A program made the translations under genes and the position numbers. Below the pieces are notes generated by a model. The model did no database searches and was not told where the DNA came from. It was given only the letters and a program-made list of their open reading frames with translations. A stretch of 64,000 nucleotides of DNA from Vallitalea okinawensis (GTDB taxonomy: Bacteria > Bacillota > Clostridia > Lachnospirales > PQDH01): the NCBI RefSeq assembly GCF_002964605.1, contig NZ_PQDH01000004.1, forward strand, positions 124,001 to 188,000, written 5' to 3'. This document shows positions 15,310 through 24,331 of the stretch, one piece after another (position 1 is the first letter of the stretch; the number at the start of each line of letters is the position of its first letter).

Positions 15310-16395
15310 ATGAGGAAAATACTAATTTCACCATCAAAGTATGTACAAGAAAATGGAGCTTTAGAAAATTTAGGAGAATATGTTCTTTCTTTTGGAAAGA
15401 AAGCATTACTGGTAGCATCAGAGGAAGATTGTAGTCGTGTACAAGGAACTTTAGATAAAGCCTTAAACAAAAAAGCTTTCCAAATCGTATATGGAGGTTT
15501 TGGAGCAGAATGTACAGGAGAAGAAGTTGAACGACTCATTTCTGTATGCAAAGAAAAGCAATGTGAAGTTGCCATTGGTCTTGGCGGGGGTAAAGCTTTA
15601 GATACTGCAAAAGCAGTTGCCGATGCATCGGACTTACCAGTTATCACCATACCAACGATAGCATCAACAGATGCCCCCTGTTCTTCATTATCCGTTGTTT
15701 ATAATGATAAAGGAGAATTTCAAGAATACAGATTTTATAAGAGTAATCCAGATGTGGTTTTAGTAGATACGGCGATTATTGCTAAAGCACCAGTAAGATT
15801 TTTAGTTGCTGGAATGGGGGATGCATTATCTACGTATTTTGAAGCAAGAGCTTGCCGGCGTGCATTTGCAAGTAATATTCCAGGTGGAAAAAGTACAAAG
15901 CTGGCTATAGCGGCTGCAAAATTGTGTTATGAAACCCTACTAGAAGATTCACTAAAAGCTGTAGCAGCATGTAAGGCCAATGTGGTCACACAAGCATTAG
16001 AAAACATTATTGAAGCGAACACATTACTTAGTGGACTAGGATTTGAATCATCAGGACTTGCTGCTGCTCATGCTATTCACAATGGATTGACTGCATTAGA
16101 GGAAACACATCATTGTTATCATGGTGAAAAAGTTTCTTTTGGAACGATTGTGCACTTGATCTTAGAAAATGCTCCACAGGAAGAAATTGAAGAAGTATAT
16201 GCTTATTGTAAGTCTGTCGGTTTACCAACATGTCTAGCTGACTTAGGTGTAAAAGAAGTAACGGATGAAAAAGTACGTGCAGTAGCCAAACTATCAACTG
16301 CCCAAAATGAGACGATTCACAACATGCCATTTGAAGTAACTATGGAAGATGTTTATGCAGCGATCTATACTGCTGATAAGTTAGGTAGAAATTAA
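15310..16395 (+). CDS. gldA: glycerol dehydrogenase family protein
   Basis: An iron-alcohol-dehydrogenase-fold enzyme of 361 residues that oxidises glycerol (or a related polyol) to dihydroxyacetone with NAD+. The NAD-binding GLGGGKALDTAK lies near residue 95, followed by PTIASTDAPCSSLSVVY. Metal ligands fit the Asp in GMGDALSTYFEA and the His residues of AAHAIHNGLT and CYHGEKVSFG. The ATG at 15310 has an AGGAG-rich SD; the longer frame starts at 15283. The dihydroxyacetone kinase genes downstream support the glycerol assignment. L-threitol-type polyols cannot be excluded. Confidence 0.88.
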   Translation: MRKILISPSKYVQENGALENLGEYVLSFGKKALLVASEEDCSRVQGTLDKALNKKAFQIVYGGFGAECTGEEVERLISVCKEKQCEVAIGLGGGKALDTAKAVADASDLPVITIPTIASTDAPCSSLSVVYNDKGEFQEYRFYKSNPDVVLVDTAIIAKAPVRFLVAGMGDALSTYFEARACRRAFASNIPGGKSTKLAIAAAKLCYETLLEDSLKAVAACKANVVTQALENIIEANTLLSGLGFESSGLAAAHAIHNGLTALEETHHCYHGEKVSFGTIVHLILENAPQEEIEEVYAYCKSVGLPTCLADLGVKEVTDEKVRAVAKLSTAQNETIHNMPFEVTMEDVYAAIYTADKLGRN

Positions 16396-16456
16396 TATTT
16401 CATTAGGGTTTAATGATAAGTAGCTATTAATATAGTGAAAAAGGGAGATAAAGAAT

Positions 16457-17452
16457 ATGAAAAAGATAATCAATAAGGCAGAAAATATGGTAATTGAGAT
16501 GTGTGAAGGTATGGTTGCGGCACATCCTAAAAAATTGGCCTTCAATAGAAAATACAAACTGCTGATGAGAAAGAAACTGAATTCCAATAAAGTTAGTTTG
16601 ATTAGCGGTGGGGGATCTGGGCATGAACCTGCCCATGCGGGATACGTAGGTGAAGGTATGCTAGATGTTGCAGTCTGTGGAGACGTGTTTGCTTCTCCGT
16701 CAACTATTCAAGTATATAATGCCATTCTCGAATCAGAATCTAATAAAGGTACGCTATTGGTTATTAAAAATTATTCAGGAGATGTGATGAATTTTGAAGC
16801 TGCTGCAGAAATGGCAGAAGAAGACTGTGATATGGAAGTTGCTAAAGTATATGTTAATGATGATATTGCAGTAAAAGATAGCCTGTATACAGTAGGTCGT
16901 AGAGGGGTTGCTGGTACTGTTTACGTACATAAATTAGCTGGAGCTGCTGCTGAAGCTGAGAAATCCCTTGAAGAAGTCAAAGCAGTGGCAGAAAAAGTTA
17001 TTAACAATGTTAGATCTATTGGATTTGCCCTTACTTCATGTACAGTACCTGCAAAAGGGACACCTACATTTGAGATATCAGAAAAAGAAATTGAGTTTGG
17101 TGTAGGTATTCATGGGGAACCAGGTGTAGCAAGGCAAGCAATTAAGACAGCAAATGAACTTGCTCAAGATTGTATCTCTTTGCTTCTTAAAGATCTACCT
17201 TTTGAAAGTGGAGACGAAGTGGCATTAATGATAAATGGGTTTGGAGCAACACCATTGAAAGAGCTCTATGTATTTAATAATGCAGTAAGTAAATTACTAA
17301 ATGGATACAATATCAAGATTTATGATACTATGGTTGGCAATTATATGACATCAATAGATATGGCAGGCGCTTCAGTAACCATGTTAAAGCTGGATGATGA
17401 ATTGAAGGAATTATTAGATGCACCGGTAAATACAATTGCAATTAATCGATAG
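16457..17452 (+). CDS. dhaK: dihydroxyacetone kinase subunit DhaK
   Basis: The substrate-binding subunit (331 residues), which holds dihydroxyacetone as a hemiaminal on a His and passes it to DhaL for phosphorylation. Seen in the sequence: SGGGSGHEPAHAGYVGEGML (about 50-70), VCGDVFASPS and the active-site His region VGIHGEPG (about 220). Length is normal. It follows gldA by 61 bases, so glycerol goes to dihydroxyacetone and then its phosphate. No dhaM phosphoryl donor gene is near. Confidence 0.9.
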   Translation: MKKIINKAENMVIEMCEGMVAAHPKKLAFNRKYKLLMRKKLNSNKVSLISGGGSGHEPAHAGYVGEGMLDVAVCGDVFASPSTIQVYNAILESESNKGTLLVIKNYSGDVMNFEAAAEMAEEDCDMEVAKVYVNDDIAVKDSLYTVGRRGVAGTVYVHKLAGAAAEAEKSLEEVKAVAEKVINNVRSIGFALTSCTVPAKGTPTFEISEKEIEFGVGIHGEPGVARQAIKTANELAQDCISLLLKDLPFESGDEVALMINGFGATPLKELYVFNNAVSKLLNGYNIKIYDTMVGNYMTSIDMAGASVTMLKLDDELKELLDAPVNTIAINR

Positions 17453-17511
17453 AAAAGAAGGAATCATAGAGTTCTTCAAAAGTAAATGATAAGACAATAG
17501 GAGGTAGTGTG

Positions 17512-18156
17512 ATGATAACAAAAACCAACACTATTACAACAGAAAGTATGATGGGACTTATTGATAAAATGGCTGATATAATTATTGCTAATGAAACATA
17601 TTTTTGTGAACTTGATTCTGTAGCTGGAGATGGTGATTTTGGCATGTCGGTTGCTAAAGGATTTAAGCAACTTAAAAAAGAGTGGGATGACTTATCAAAT
17701 GATAATATTGGATCATTCTTAAGAGACACAAGTATGATTATTACTGAATATTGTGGTGGTGCATCTGGACCAATATGGGGATCTGGCTTCAGAGCAGCTG
17801 CAAAAGAGGCGAAAGGGAAAAAAGAAGTAAATCTAGATGAATTAGCAAGTATGGTAGAAGCTGCAGTTGAGGGGATACAAAAAAGAGGTAATTCTAAGTT
17901 AGGTGATAAAACCTTACTTGATGCATTAATCCCTACAGCAGTAGCTCTTAGAGAATGCGCTGCAAAAAACGTGGAACTAACAGTGGCTATGGAAAAAGGC
18001 GCAAAAGCAGCACGAGAAGGTGCTGAAAAAACAAAGAAAATGGTTGCTAAAAGAGGTCGCGCAAGCTATGTAGGTGAGCGTAGCCTTGATTATCCAGATG
18101 CAGGTGCAATGGCACTTGGAGTCATTTTTACAGAAATGATGGAGTCAATTAAATAA
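17512..18156 (+). CDS. dhaL: dihydroxyacetone kinase subunit DhaL
   Basis: The nucleotide-binding subunit of about 214 residues. The metal and ADP/ATP-binding aspartates are present in DSVAGDGDFGMSVAKGF (about 35-51), followed by CGGASGPIWGSGF and KLGDKTLLDALIP. The ATG at 17512 follows AGGAGGT at 7 bases; a GTG start at 17509 is less likely. In PTS-type kinases DhaL keeps ADP bound and is recharged by DhaM; ATP-using relatives have the same motifs, so the phosphate donor is unclear without dhaM. It is the last gene of the operon. Confidence 0.9.
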   Translation: MITKTNTITTESMMGLIDKMADIIIANETYFCELDSVAGDGDFGMSVAKGFKQLKKEWDDLSNDNIGSFLRDTSMIITEYCGGASGPIWGSGFRAAAKEAKGKKEVNLDELASMVEAAVEGIQKRGNSKLGDKTLLDALIPTAVALRECAAKNVELTVAMEKGAKAAREGAEKTKKMVAKRGRASYVGERSLDYPDAGAMALGVIFTEMMESIK

Positions 18157-18229
18157 CTATTAGAAGTTTATATGTATTAGAAGTTACTATTAATATTAGA
18201 CGTTAAGACTCTGCTAAATAGAAAATTAA

Positions 18230-18272
18230 GAGCTGCCCTATCAAATTATTAGATAGAGCAGCTCCTTTTTTC
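18230..18272. terminator. bidirectional terminator between dhaL and the response regulator
   Basis: GAGCTGC (18230-18236) pairs with GCAGCTC (18258-18264), with a further CTATC/GATAG inner stem and T-rich sequence on both sides. It serves two convergent transcripts. Confidence 0.85.
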
Positions 18273-18287
18273 TTTATACTTGAGTTG

Positions 18288-19856
18288 CTATATTTGATAT
18301 TTTCGTCGATAATCAGTTGGAATGATATTCGTAACCTTTTTAAAATCTTTACTGAATTGATGAGGATAAATATAGCCAAGTTCTTGACTAATAGCATTAA
18401 CTTTTAACTCGGTTTCGACTAATAACTTCTTTGCTTTTTCAATCCGAACATTTAAGGTATAGTCTGTTAAGTTGATTTTAACCTCTTTCTTAAATAAGCG
18501 ACATAAGTAAGATTTATTTGTTTGAATTTGGTCTGATAATTCTGTTAGAGAAATGCTTGGATTAGCATCTATAATTTGAATACATTTGCTAATCTTGAAG
18601 GAATAGTTGGTTAGTTTACGAGTATTGAGCAAGTTGATTATTTTATTGATTTTCGATATATACCAACTCTCTATTTCTTTTAGATTTTCCAACGATTTTA
18701 TCTCATCAAATGATATATGTCCATAGCCGAAAATCTCTTTCTTCACAATTTTATGTATATCAATGGACTGTTTGATACAGGTAAGTAAACAAAGATGGAT
18801 GTAATCGAGATAATTGATTTGTAAGAAGCCATTTTCTTCATCATTGAAAAGTTCATGTATAATCGCCTGAACGCCTTGATTATCCATTTCATTAATATAG
18901 CATATTAGTGTTTGGAGATTTTGATCAATAATATCATAAGTCATATTAGGAGTATAATGTGTATCATTGGCAAAAAAAACAGGGTTCATTTGTGATGGTA
19001 GTAGGTTGAAGCTACTATCAAGTACTTCTTGATAATACGTATTAATATCGTGTAAATGATAGAATGATGAGCTAATACTAACCATAAAGAGAGATATATT
19101 TTCTTTTTTTAATGTCATAACTAATTCTCTACTGGTTTTTTGACATTCAGTATAGTAATCCAGTCGACTTGCACCACAATCAATTTTATCAAGAATAATA
19201 ATATTTTGATTGATAGAGGTGATGATTGCTGTTGTAGTAGTCTGCTGATTTAACTTTGTTACTAATTTTTTTAGAGTACTACTATTATATGTATGACCAA
19301 AAAAAGGACTGGTAAAGGCAAGCTTTATATAATATAGAACAAATCGATTTGAATGAGAAGACAGGGCGTAGTGTTGAGATAATAAGTGAAGGGAGTCTTT
19401 GCCATGATACATTAAAAGCTGTTGAAGTTGTAACTCAAGATGATCATCTGTTGTAGCAGAAGGAGTAACTTTGTTTAAGGTTGGTTTATCTACTATTAAT
19501 CTAGCAAATAGGGAATTAAGGCTATTCTCATCCAACAAATCTTTTAAAAGATAATCATAAGTGTTTAATTTAATTGCTTCTTTGGCATAGTAGAAATTTT
19601 CATGACAACTCAAAATGATAATGGGAGTTTCAATTTGAGAGTCTCTTAACATCCTGATCATTTCAAGTCCATCCATTTTAGGCATCTGAATATCAGAAAA
19701 AATGAGATTAGGTTTTTTCTCATGTATTAATGCGAGACCTTCATCACCATCATTTGCAGTTCCTAGTATTTCAACAGGTAACTGTGATTTTGTAATCAAT
19801 AATTCCAATTTTCTTATAGATAATGGCTCATCATCAATGATAACTATTTTAAACAT
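18288..19856 (-). CDS. YesN-type response regulator, AraC family
   Basis: A cytoplasmic DNA-binding response regulator of about 522 residues. The receiver domain (1-120) has DDEP, the phospho-acceptor Asp in IFSDIQMPKMDG and the Lys of YLLKD. A long variable middle (130-415) is followed by a C-terminal AraC double helix-turn-helix (about 420-522, ending HQFSKDFKKVTNIIPTDYR). It forms a two-component pair with the kinase upstream. I chose the inner ATG at 19856, about 9 bases after AAAGG, because the outer ATG (19865) abuts the SD. It probably activates the divergent MFS transporter gene. Confidence 0.88.
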   Translation of the reverse strand: MFKIVIIDDEPLSIRKLELLITKSQLPVEILGTANDGDEGLALIHEKKPNLIFSDIQMPKMDGLEMIRMLRDSQIETPIIILSCHENFYYAKEAIKLNTYDYLLKDLLDENSLNSLFARLIVDKPTLNKVTPSATTDDHLELQLQQLLMYHGKDSLHLLSQHYALSSHSNRFVLYYIKLAFTSPFFGHTYNSSTLKKLVTKLNQQTTTTAIITSINQNIIILDKIDCGASRLDYYTECQKTSRELVMTLKKENISLFMVSISSSFYHLHDINTYYQEVLDSSFNLLPSQMNPVFFANDTHYTPNMTYDIIDQNLQTLICYINEMDNQGVQAIIHELFNDEENGFLQINYLDYIHLCLLTCIKQSIDIHKIVKKEIFGYGHISFDEIKSLENLKEIESWYISKINKIINLLNTRKLTNYSFKISKCIQIIDANPSISLTELSDQIQTNKSYLCRLFKKEVKINLTDYTLNVRIEKAKKLLVETELKVNAISQELGYIYPHQFSKDFKKVTNIIPTDYRRKYQI

Positions 19857-19861
19857 AATGC

Positions 19862-21640
19862 TCATCCTTTCTTTGGTAGCTCAATCGTTATGATAGTACC
19901 TTTGCCACGTTGACTTTCGATAGCAAAGCCATATTGATCTTTATAAAAAAGCGCTAGCCTATCCTTAATATTGGATAGACCAATATGTCCATAACCTCGT
20001 CTGGATTTTGGTATGAATGGTTGGGTGTTATCCGTATGAATATCGGTCTCATTAAATAAAGAATTTGTATCAAAGCCAATACCGTTGTCTCGTATAATAA
20101 ATAACATAGAAGACTCATTGTTTATACCATAAATAGTTATTAACCCTTCTTTATCACTTGGCAATATACCATGAAAAATAGCATTCTCTACAATAGGTTG
20201 AAGCAAAAATTTGGGGATTTGCAAACTATTTAATTGTTGATCGATTTTGCATTCGTAGGTAAAACGATCTTTGTAACGAATCTTCATGATCTGTACAAAA
20301 TGATGGATGCATTCAAATTCCCTTTTTACGGTATAAGTATTTTTTTTTAGAGATATGCTTATCCTGAATAAATAATTCATAGCTTGAATGGTGGTTGCAA
20401 TTTGCTCATTTTCTTCTTCAAGAGCAATACATTCAAGTGCATTCATAGTATTATGAATGAAATGGGGGTTTATCTGAGCTTGTAATAAGTCAAATTCTAA
20501 ATTGATATTCTCCTCATGTTCTTGTTGTATGTCATTCATCAATTGCTGTATATAAGTAAATAAGTTATTAACCCCATTTGTAAGTTGTTGTGTTTCATCT
20601 CTAGCGAAATGTTCTATAGGCTCTGGCCATTCCTTATTTTCAAATTTTGCAAAAGATCTCATGACAAGATTAATAGGATAAGTTATTTTGCTGGAAATCC
20701 ATGTATTAAAAAGCGCCATTAGTAAGAGACCGATAAAACCAATAAATAAGATTGCCAGGGACATGGGTTGAATTTCATTTAGTATAATATCTTGGGGCAT
20801 TAGACCAACTATTCTCCAATTATCATAGCTATCAAGGGGATTATCAAAACTTATGTATTCTCCTCTCTTTAAGAACAATGATTTCTCATGGGTTTGAGAT
20901 AATGAATTCACGTCAATTGGAGAGGCGGTAACTTCTTTTTGAATGTAAAAAATAGGGGTATCATTTTCATCAAGTACAGCTAAGGCATCAAAAATTCCAA
21001 GATTATCTTTTATCATTTCTTCAAATACCCATTTTCTTTTAAAGTTAATTAATAAATAGCCTGTCTTTTTTAAGGATTGTATATCAACAAATTGAGTGAA
21101 AAAAGAAAGGTTATCACGCTTGGCTGAGAAATGAATCTCTGGATTGAGTGGAAATTGAGTAGGCTTTGATAGTTGAAATGCTTTTTCACTCTTCATAAAT
21201 GTATAAAGTTCTGTATAATTGCTTATTAATTGATCGTAAGGAGGTTGTTGATATATTGGGTTAATTACCTTACCATCAACATCAAAAATAAATACAGCAT
21301 TGATCATAGGATAATTATTTACATAATTTTTAAGTATACTGCTAATTGAACTTTCAGATGTTTTAGTGACTGGAGGAAGCATTAGTTGTTGAATCTCCGA
21401 ATCACTTACAATATTATAATGAAATGAATAGAGTTCGTCTATTTGAGTATTAATGGCGTTAGAGTAGAGTTGCAGATCCTTTTTTGCATTAATTGTTAGA
21501 TGATTTAATAGAGTCTGACTTGTTAAAAAATTAATGAGTAAGAGGATGATTAACAATGTTATTGTCATAACGACTGTAAAGTTAAAGGTTATTCTATGTT
21601 GTATTTTTTTGAAACTTAGTTTACGAATAAGTTCTAGCAT
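19862..21640 (-). CDS. YesM-type sensor histidine kinase
   Basis: A membrane sensor kinase of about 592 residues: two helices (about 20-45 and 285-310) flank a roughly 240-residue extracellular Cache-like sensor, then HAMP (about 310-365), the His-kinase box QINPHFIHN (phospho-His) and an ATPase domain with LLQPIVENAIFHG and RDNGIGFD. The stop overlaps the regulator frame (ATGA). The longest frame starts at 21652, but that ATG directly abuts the GAGAGG SD, so 21640 is preferred. Such kinases usually sense sugars or their binding proteins. Confidence 0.88.
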   Translation of the reverse strand: MLELIRKLSFKKIQHRITFNFTVVMTITLLIILLLINFLTSQTLLNHLTINAKKDLQLYSNAINTQIDELYSFHYNIVSDSEIQQLMLPPVTKTSESSISSILKNYVNNYPMINAVFIFDVDGKVINPIYQQPPYDQLISNYTELYTFMKSEKAFQLSKPTQFPLNPEIHFSAKRDNLSFFTQFVDIQSLKKTGYLLINFKRKWVFEEMIKDNLGIFDALAVLDENDTPIFYIQKEVTASPIDVNSLSQTHEKSLFLKRGEYISFDNPLDSYDNWRIVGLMPQDIILNEIQPMSLAILFIGFIGLLLMALFNTWISSKITYPINLVMRSFAKFENKEWPEPIEHFARDETQQLTNGVNNLFTYIQQLMNDIQQEHEENINLEFDLLQAQINPHFIHNTMNALECIALEEENEQIATTIQAMNYLFRISISLKKNTYTVKREFECIHHFVQIMKIRYKDRFTYECKIDQQLNSLQIPKFLLQPIVENAIFHGILPSDKEGLITIYGINNESSMLFIIRDNGIGFDTNSLFNETDIHTDNTQPFIPKSRRGYGHIGLSNIKDRLALFYKDQYGFAIESQRGKGTIITIELPKKG

Positions 21641-21882
21641 AAAAGAGATCATCCTCTCAAAAAAGTTGATTTAATGTTATCATAGAAAATACCTAATGTA
21701 AATATCTGAAAAGATGAATATAATGCATGATAATATACAAAAAAAAGGATAGATAATAGTAAAAGTATACAAAAGTACCAATAAGGTCAATATCCCATAG
21801 AAGAAGTCAATGTGAATTATTTTTTTAAACCTCATAAGTTGCTATAATTCAACTCATAAATATATGTATATAGGAGGGTTTT

Positions 21883-23169
21883 ATGAGTTCTAAAAATTTA
21901 AGTAAATCAGCTTACTGGATGCGCGTTGTGTTATTGGGTTTTTTTCAACCGATGGTTTATTTTGTACCTTACATGTATTATACATTAGGTAATCAAATGG
22001 CTGATTATTTTCAAACTGATTTACCAACCATAGCAGGTTTCCTAGCTTTGTATGGTCTTATTGCTATGATTTCTTACGTTCCTGCTGGTATCTTCACCGA
22101 TATAGTAGGTGCAAAAAGAGGTATAGTATTTTCCATGTTAGCAACAACTGTATTGTTAGTTTGGTATGCAACAACTAGTTCTATTACTCAATTAAAAGTC
22201 ATTATGGTATTGTTATCACTTACTACTATATTTACTTTCTGGTCTTCTTGGTTAGTAGCTTTAGCTAAAGCTGGAAGTGATGAAGATCAAGGGAAGTCAT
22301 TTGCATATGGATATACAGTTGTTGCCCTTGGAAACATTGTTATTGGGTTAGTTGCAACTGCCATTGTTGGTAATGATGCATCAAAAATCCCACTCTTAGT
22401 GTATATAATAGCAGGCATCCATTTAATAGGTGCCATAGTATTCCAAGTTATTTTACCTCGGAATTTATCCTCAGATAATAAAGATGATAAATTTAAGCTA
22501 GCACATTTAGGTGAAGTTTTAAAAACTCCTGGTGTTTGGTATGTTGGTATAGTTGTTTTTGCTTTCTATGCATGTCTTGCTACAACAAACTCTTTTAACC
22601 AACTTTTATCCGAAGGTTATGGTATGTCAGATGCTCAAGCATCATTTGTAGCAGTTTTTAGAGCCAATGGTCTTGGCTTAGTCGCTGGACCAATTTTAGC
22701 AGCTATTGGCATTAAAATGAAATCTAATGCAAAATTAATTAGAATAGTTGCAGTAATAGAAGCTATTTTAATTGCAGCATTGATGTTTGCACCAATAAAT
22801 GATTCTTTAATAATCATGGCTATTGTTATTGTATTAATGGTTGCATTCTTACAGTTAGGTGTTAGGTCTATATATTTTGGACAAATGGCCGAAGCAGCTA
22901 TCCCAAATCATATTTTGGGTACTGCTACAGGTGTGATTTCAATATTAGCCTATTCAGCTGATACCTTTATACATACTTGGGTTGCGAATTTTATAACTCA
23001 TGCAGACGGAAGTTGGAACGCAGCGGGTTACACTAATGTTCACATGTTACAATTCGCATTATTAGCTATTGGGTTTATATTTACAACATTGATTATTAGA
23101 CAACAAAAGAAGCTAAAAAAACAGCAAAATGAACAAGATGCTAAGAGCGCGACAGAAAGTGTTGCTTAA
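21883..23169 (+). CDS. MFS transporter
   Basis: A membrane transporter of 428 residues with about 12 helices. The loop between helices 2 and 3 carries PAGIFTDIVGAKRG, a recognisable variant of the MFS motif A. Substrate unknown. It lies divergent from the YesM/YesN pair and is followed 41 bases later by a TIM-barrel isomerase gene, which suggests uptake of a sugar, polyol or sugar acid that the isomerase then processes. SD AGGAGGG precedes the ATG. The tail is charged and Gln/Lys-rich. Confidence 0.85.
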   Translation: MSSKNLSKSAYWMRVVLLGFFQPMVYFVPYMYYTLGNQMADYFQTDLPTIAGFLALYGLIAMISYVPAGIFTDIVGAKRGIVFSMLATTVLLVWYATTSSITQLKVIMVLLSLTTIFTFWSSWLVALAKAGSDEDQGKSFAYGYTVVALGNIVIGLVATAIVGNDASKIPLLVYIIAGIHLIGAIVFQVILPRNLSSDNKDDKFKLAHLGEVLKTPGVWYVGIVVFAFYACLATTNSFNQLLSEGYGMSDAQASFVAVFRANGLGLVAGPILAAIGIKMKSNAKLIRIVAVIEAILIAALMFAPINDSLIIMAIVIVLMVAFLQLGVRSIYFGQMAEAAIPNHILGTATGVISILAYSADTFIHTWVANFITHADGSWNAAGYTNVHMLQFALLAIGFIFTTLIIRQQKKLKKQQNEQDAKSATESVA

Positions 23170-23210
23170 GCCGGTGAAAAGAGTAATTTGGGAAGGTTTG
23201 GAGGCATATC

Positions 23211-24173
23211 ATGGTAGCAATTAATACGGATTATAAAAATGATATACTTAGTATAGAAGCAATAGAAGAACAATTATCAAATATTGCAAAAGCAGGGTTC
23301 ACTCATATTCAATGGGTACATGACTGGCAAGGTGAGTATATGTACAGTCCTAGTGAACTTATTCAGATAAAAGAACTTATCGACAAATATGGATTTAAGT
23401 TAAAAGGTATTCATGCAACAGAAGGTGGTACAAGGGCTAGAAAGGTAGATGGTGTTTTTACTTTTGTCAACCGCTATCGAAATCTTGAAAACCGTAAAGA
23501 TTATACTTGTCTTAATGAGTATACAAGATTAGCAGGAGTAGAGCTACTCAAAAATCGAGTGGACTTAGCTGTGGCAATTGGTGCTCAAGAAATCGTATTA
23601 CATATGCAAATGCCCTATGTGGAACTTAGAGAGTCAAAGGAATTCAACGATGCCTATTGGAGTCAAACTTTTAAGTCCCTTGATGAACTACAGGAATATT
23701 GTAAGGACAAGGGTGTGAAAGTGGCTATGGAAAACTTAATCTGTACCCCTCAGGAAGATCAAATGAAACAATTTGATAAACTTTTTGACAGATATGATTC
23801 TGATTTTATGGGATTTTGCTTCGATTCTGGGCATGGTTCAGTAGTTTGTCATGAGGATTATTTATTCTTTGCAAGAAGGTATAAAGATCGATTAATAGCT
23901 CTTCATCTTCAAGATACAGATGGTATTGAAGAAGAGTTGCGTGATGATGATATACAGGTTCTTAAACATGATAAACATAAAGTGCCTTTTACAGGAGCTA
24001 TAAACTGGGAAGATTTAGCTCAACTTATTGCTGATTCACCTTATGAATTACCTATAACATTAGAAGTTGGCGTTTATGGTGATACTGAGGAGGAAGAAAT
24101 GAAGAATCTTGTTGATGCAAAAGAAAAAGGCGTTAGATTGAATGAAATGGTTCTTGCGTATAGACAGGGCTAA
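23211..24173 (+). CDS. sugar phosphate isomerase/epimerase (xylose-isomerase-like TIM barrel)
   Basis: A cytoplasmic enzyme of 320 residues with the AP-endonuclease-2/xylose-isomerase TIM-barrel pattern. Likely metal ligands are in VAMENL (Glu), GFCFDSGHG (Asp and His), ALHLQDTDG and ITLEVGVYG (final Glu). Members isomerise or epimerise keto-sugars, inosose or sugar acids; the substrate cannot be told. SD GGAGG precedes the ATG. It is very probably co-transcribed with the MFS transporter, and a hairpin follows about 65 bases after the stop. Confidence 0.82.
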   Translation: MVAINTDYKNDILSIEAIEEQLSNIAKAGFTHIQWVHDWQGEYMYSPSELIQIKELIDKYGFKLKGIHATEGGTRARKVDGVFTFVNRYRNLENRKDYTCLNEYTRLAGVELLKNRVDLAVAIGAQEIVLHMQMPYVELRESKEFNDAYWSQTFKSLDELQEYCKDKGVKVAMENLICTPQEDQMKQFDKLFDRYDSDFMGFCFDSGHGSVVCHEDYLFFARRYKDRLIALHLQDTDGIEEELRDDDIQVLKHDKHKVPFTGAINWEDLAQLIADSPYELPITLEVGVYGDTEEEEMKNLVDAKEKGVRLNEMVLAYRQG

Positions 24174-24237
24174 AGGGATGAAATAGTTAATGAAGGTAGA
24201 GTAAATTTCTATAAGAGGTGACAACACAAACTTCTAT

Positions 24238-24268
24238 GAAGGGTATGACATGGGTTATGCCCTTCGAT
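24238..24268 (+). terminator. probable terminator after the isomerase gene
   Basis: A 9-bp stem GAAGGGTAT/ATGCCCTTC (24238-24246 with 24257-24265, one G-U pair) has a 10-base loop and a weak T tail. Confidence 0.5.
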
Positions 24269-24331
24269 TTATATAAAATGAAGCTAGAAGAACTTCTTAT
24301 TGTATGTTAACGCATTAAGGAGAGAGTTAGT

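Noticed and set aside
15116-15650. Opposite-strand open frames over the terminator and gldA start
   Set aside because: They run antisense to a well-supported gene and across a strong terminator; their sequence is low-complexity and lacks an SD.
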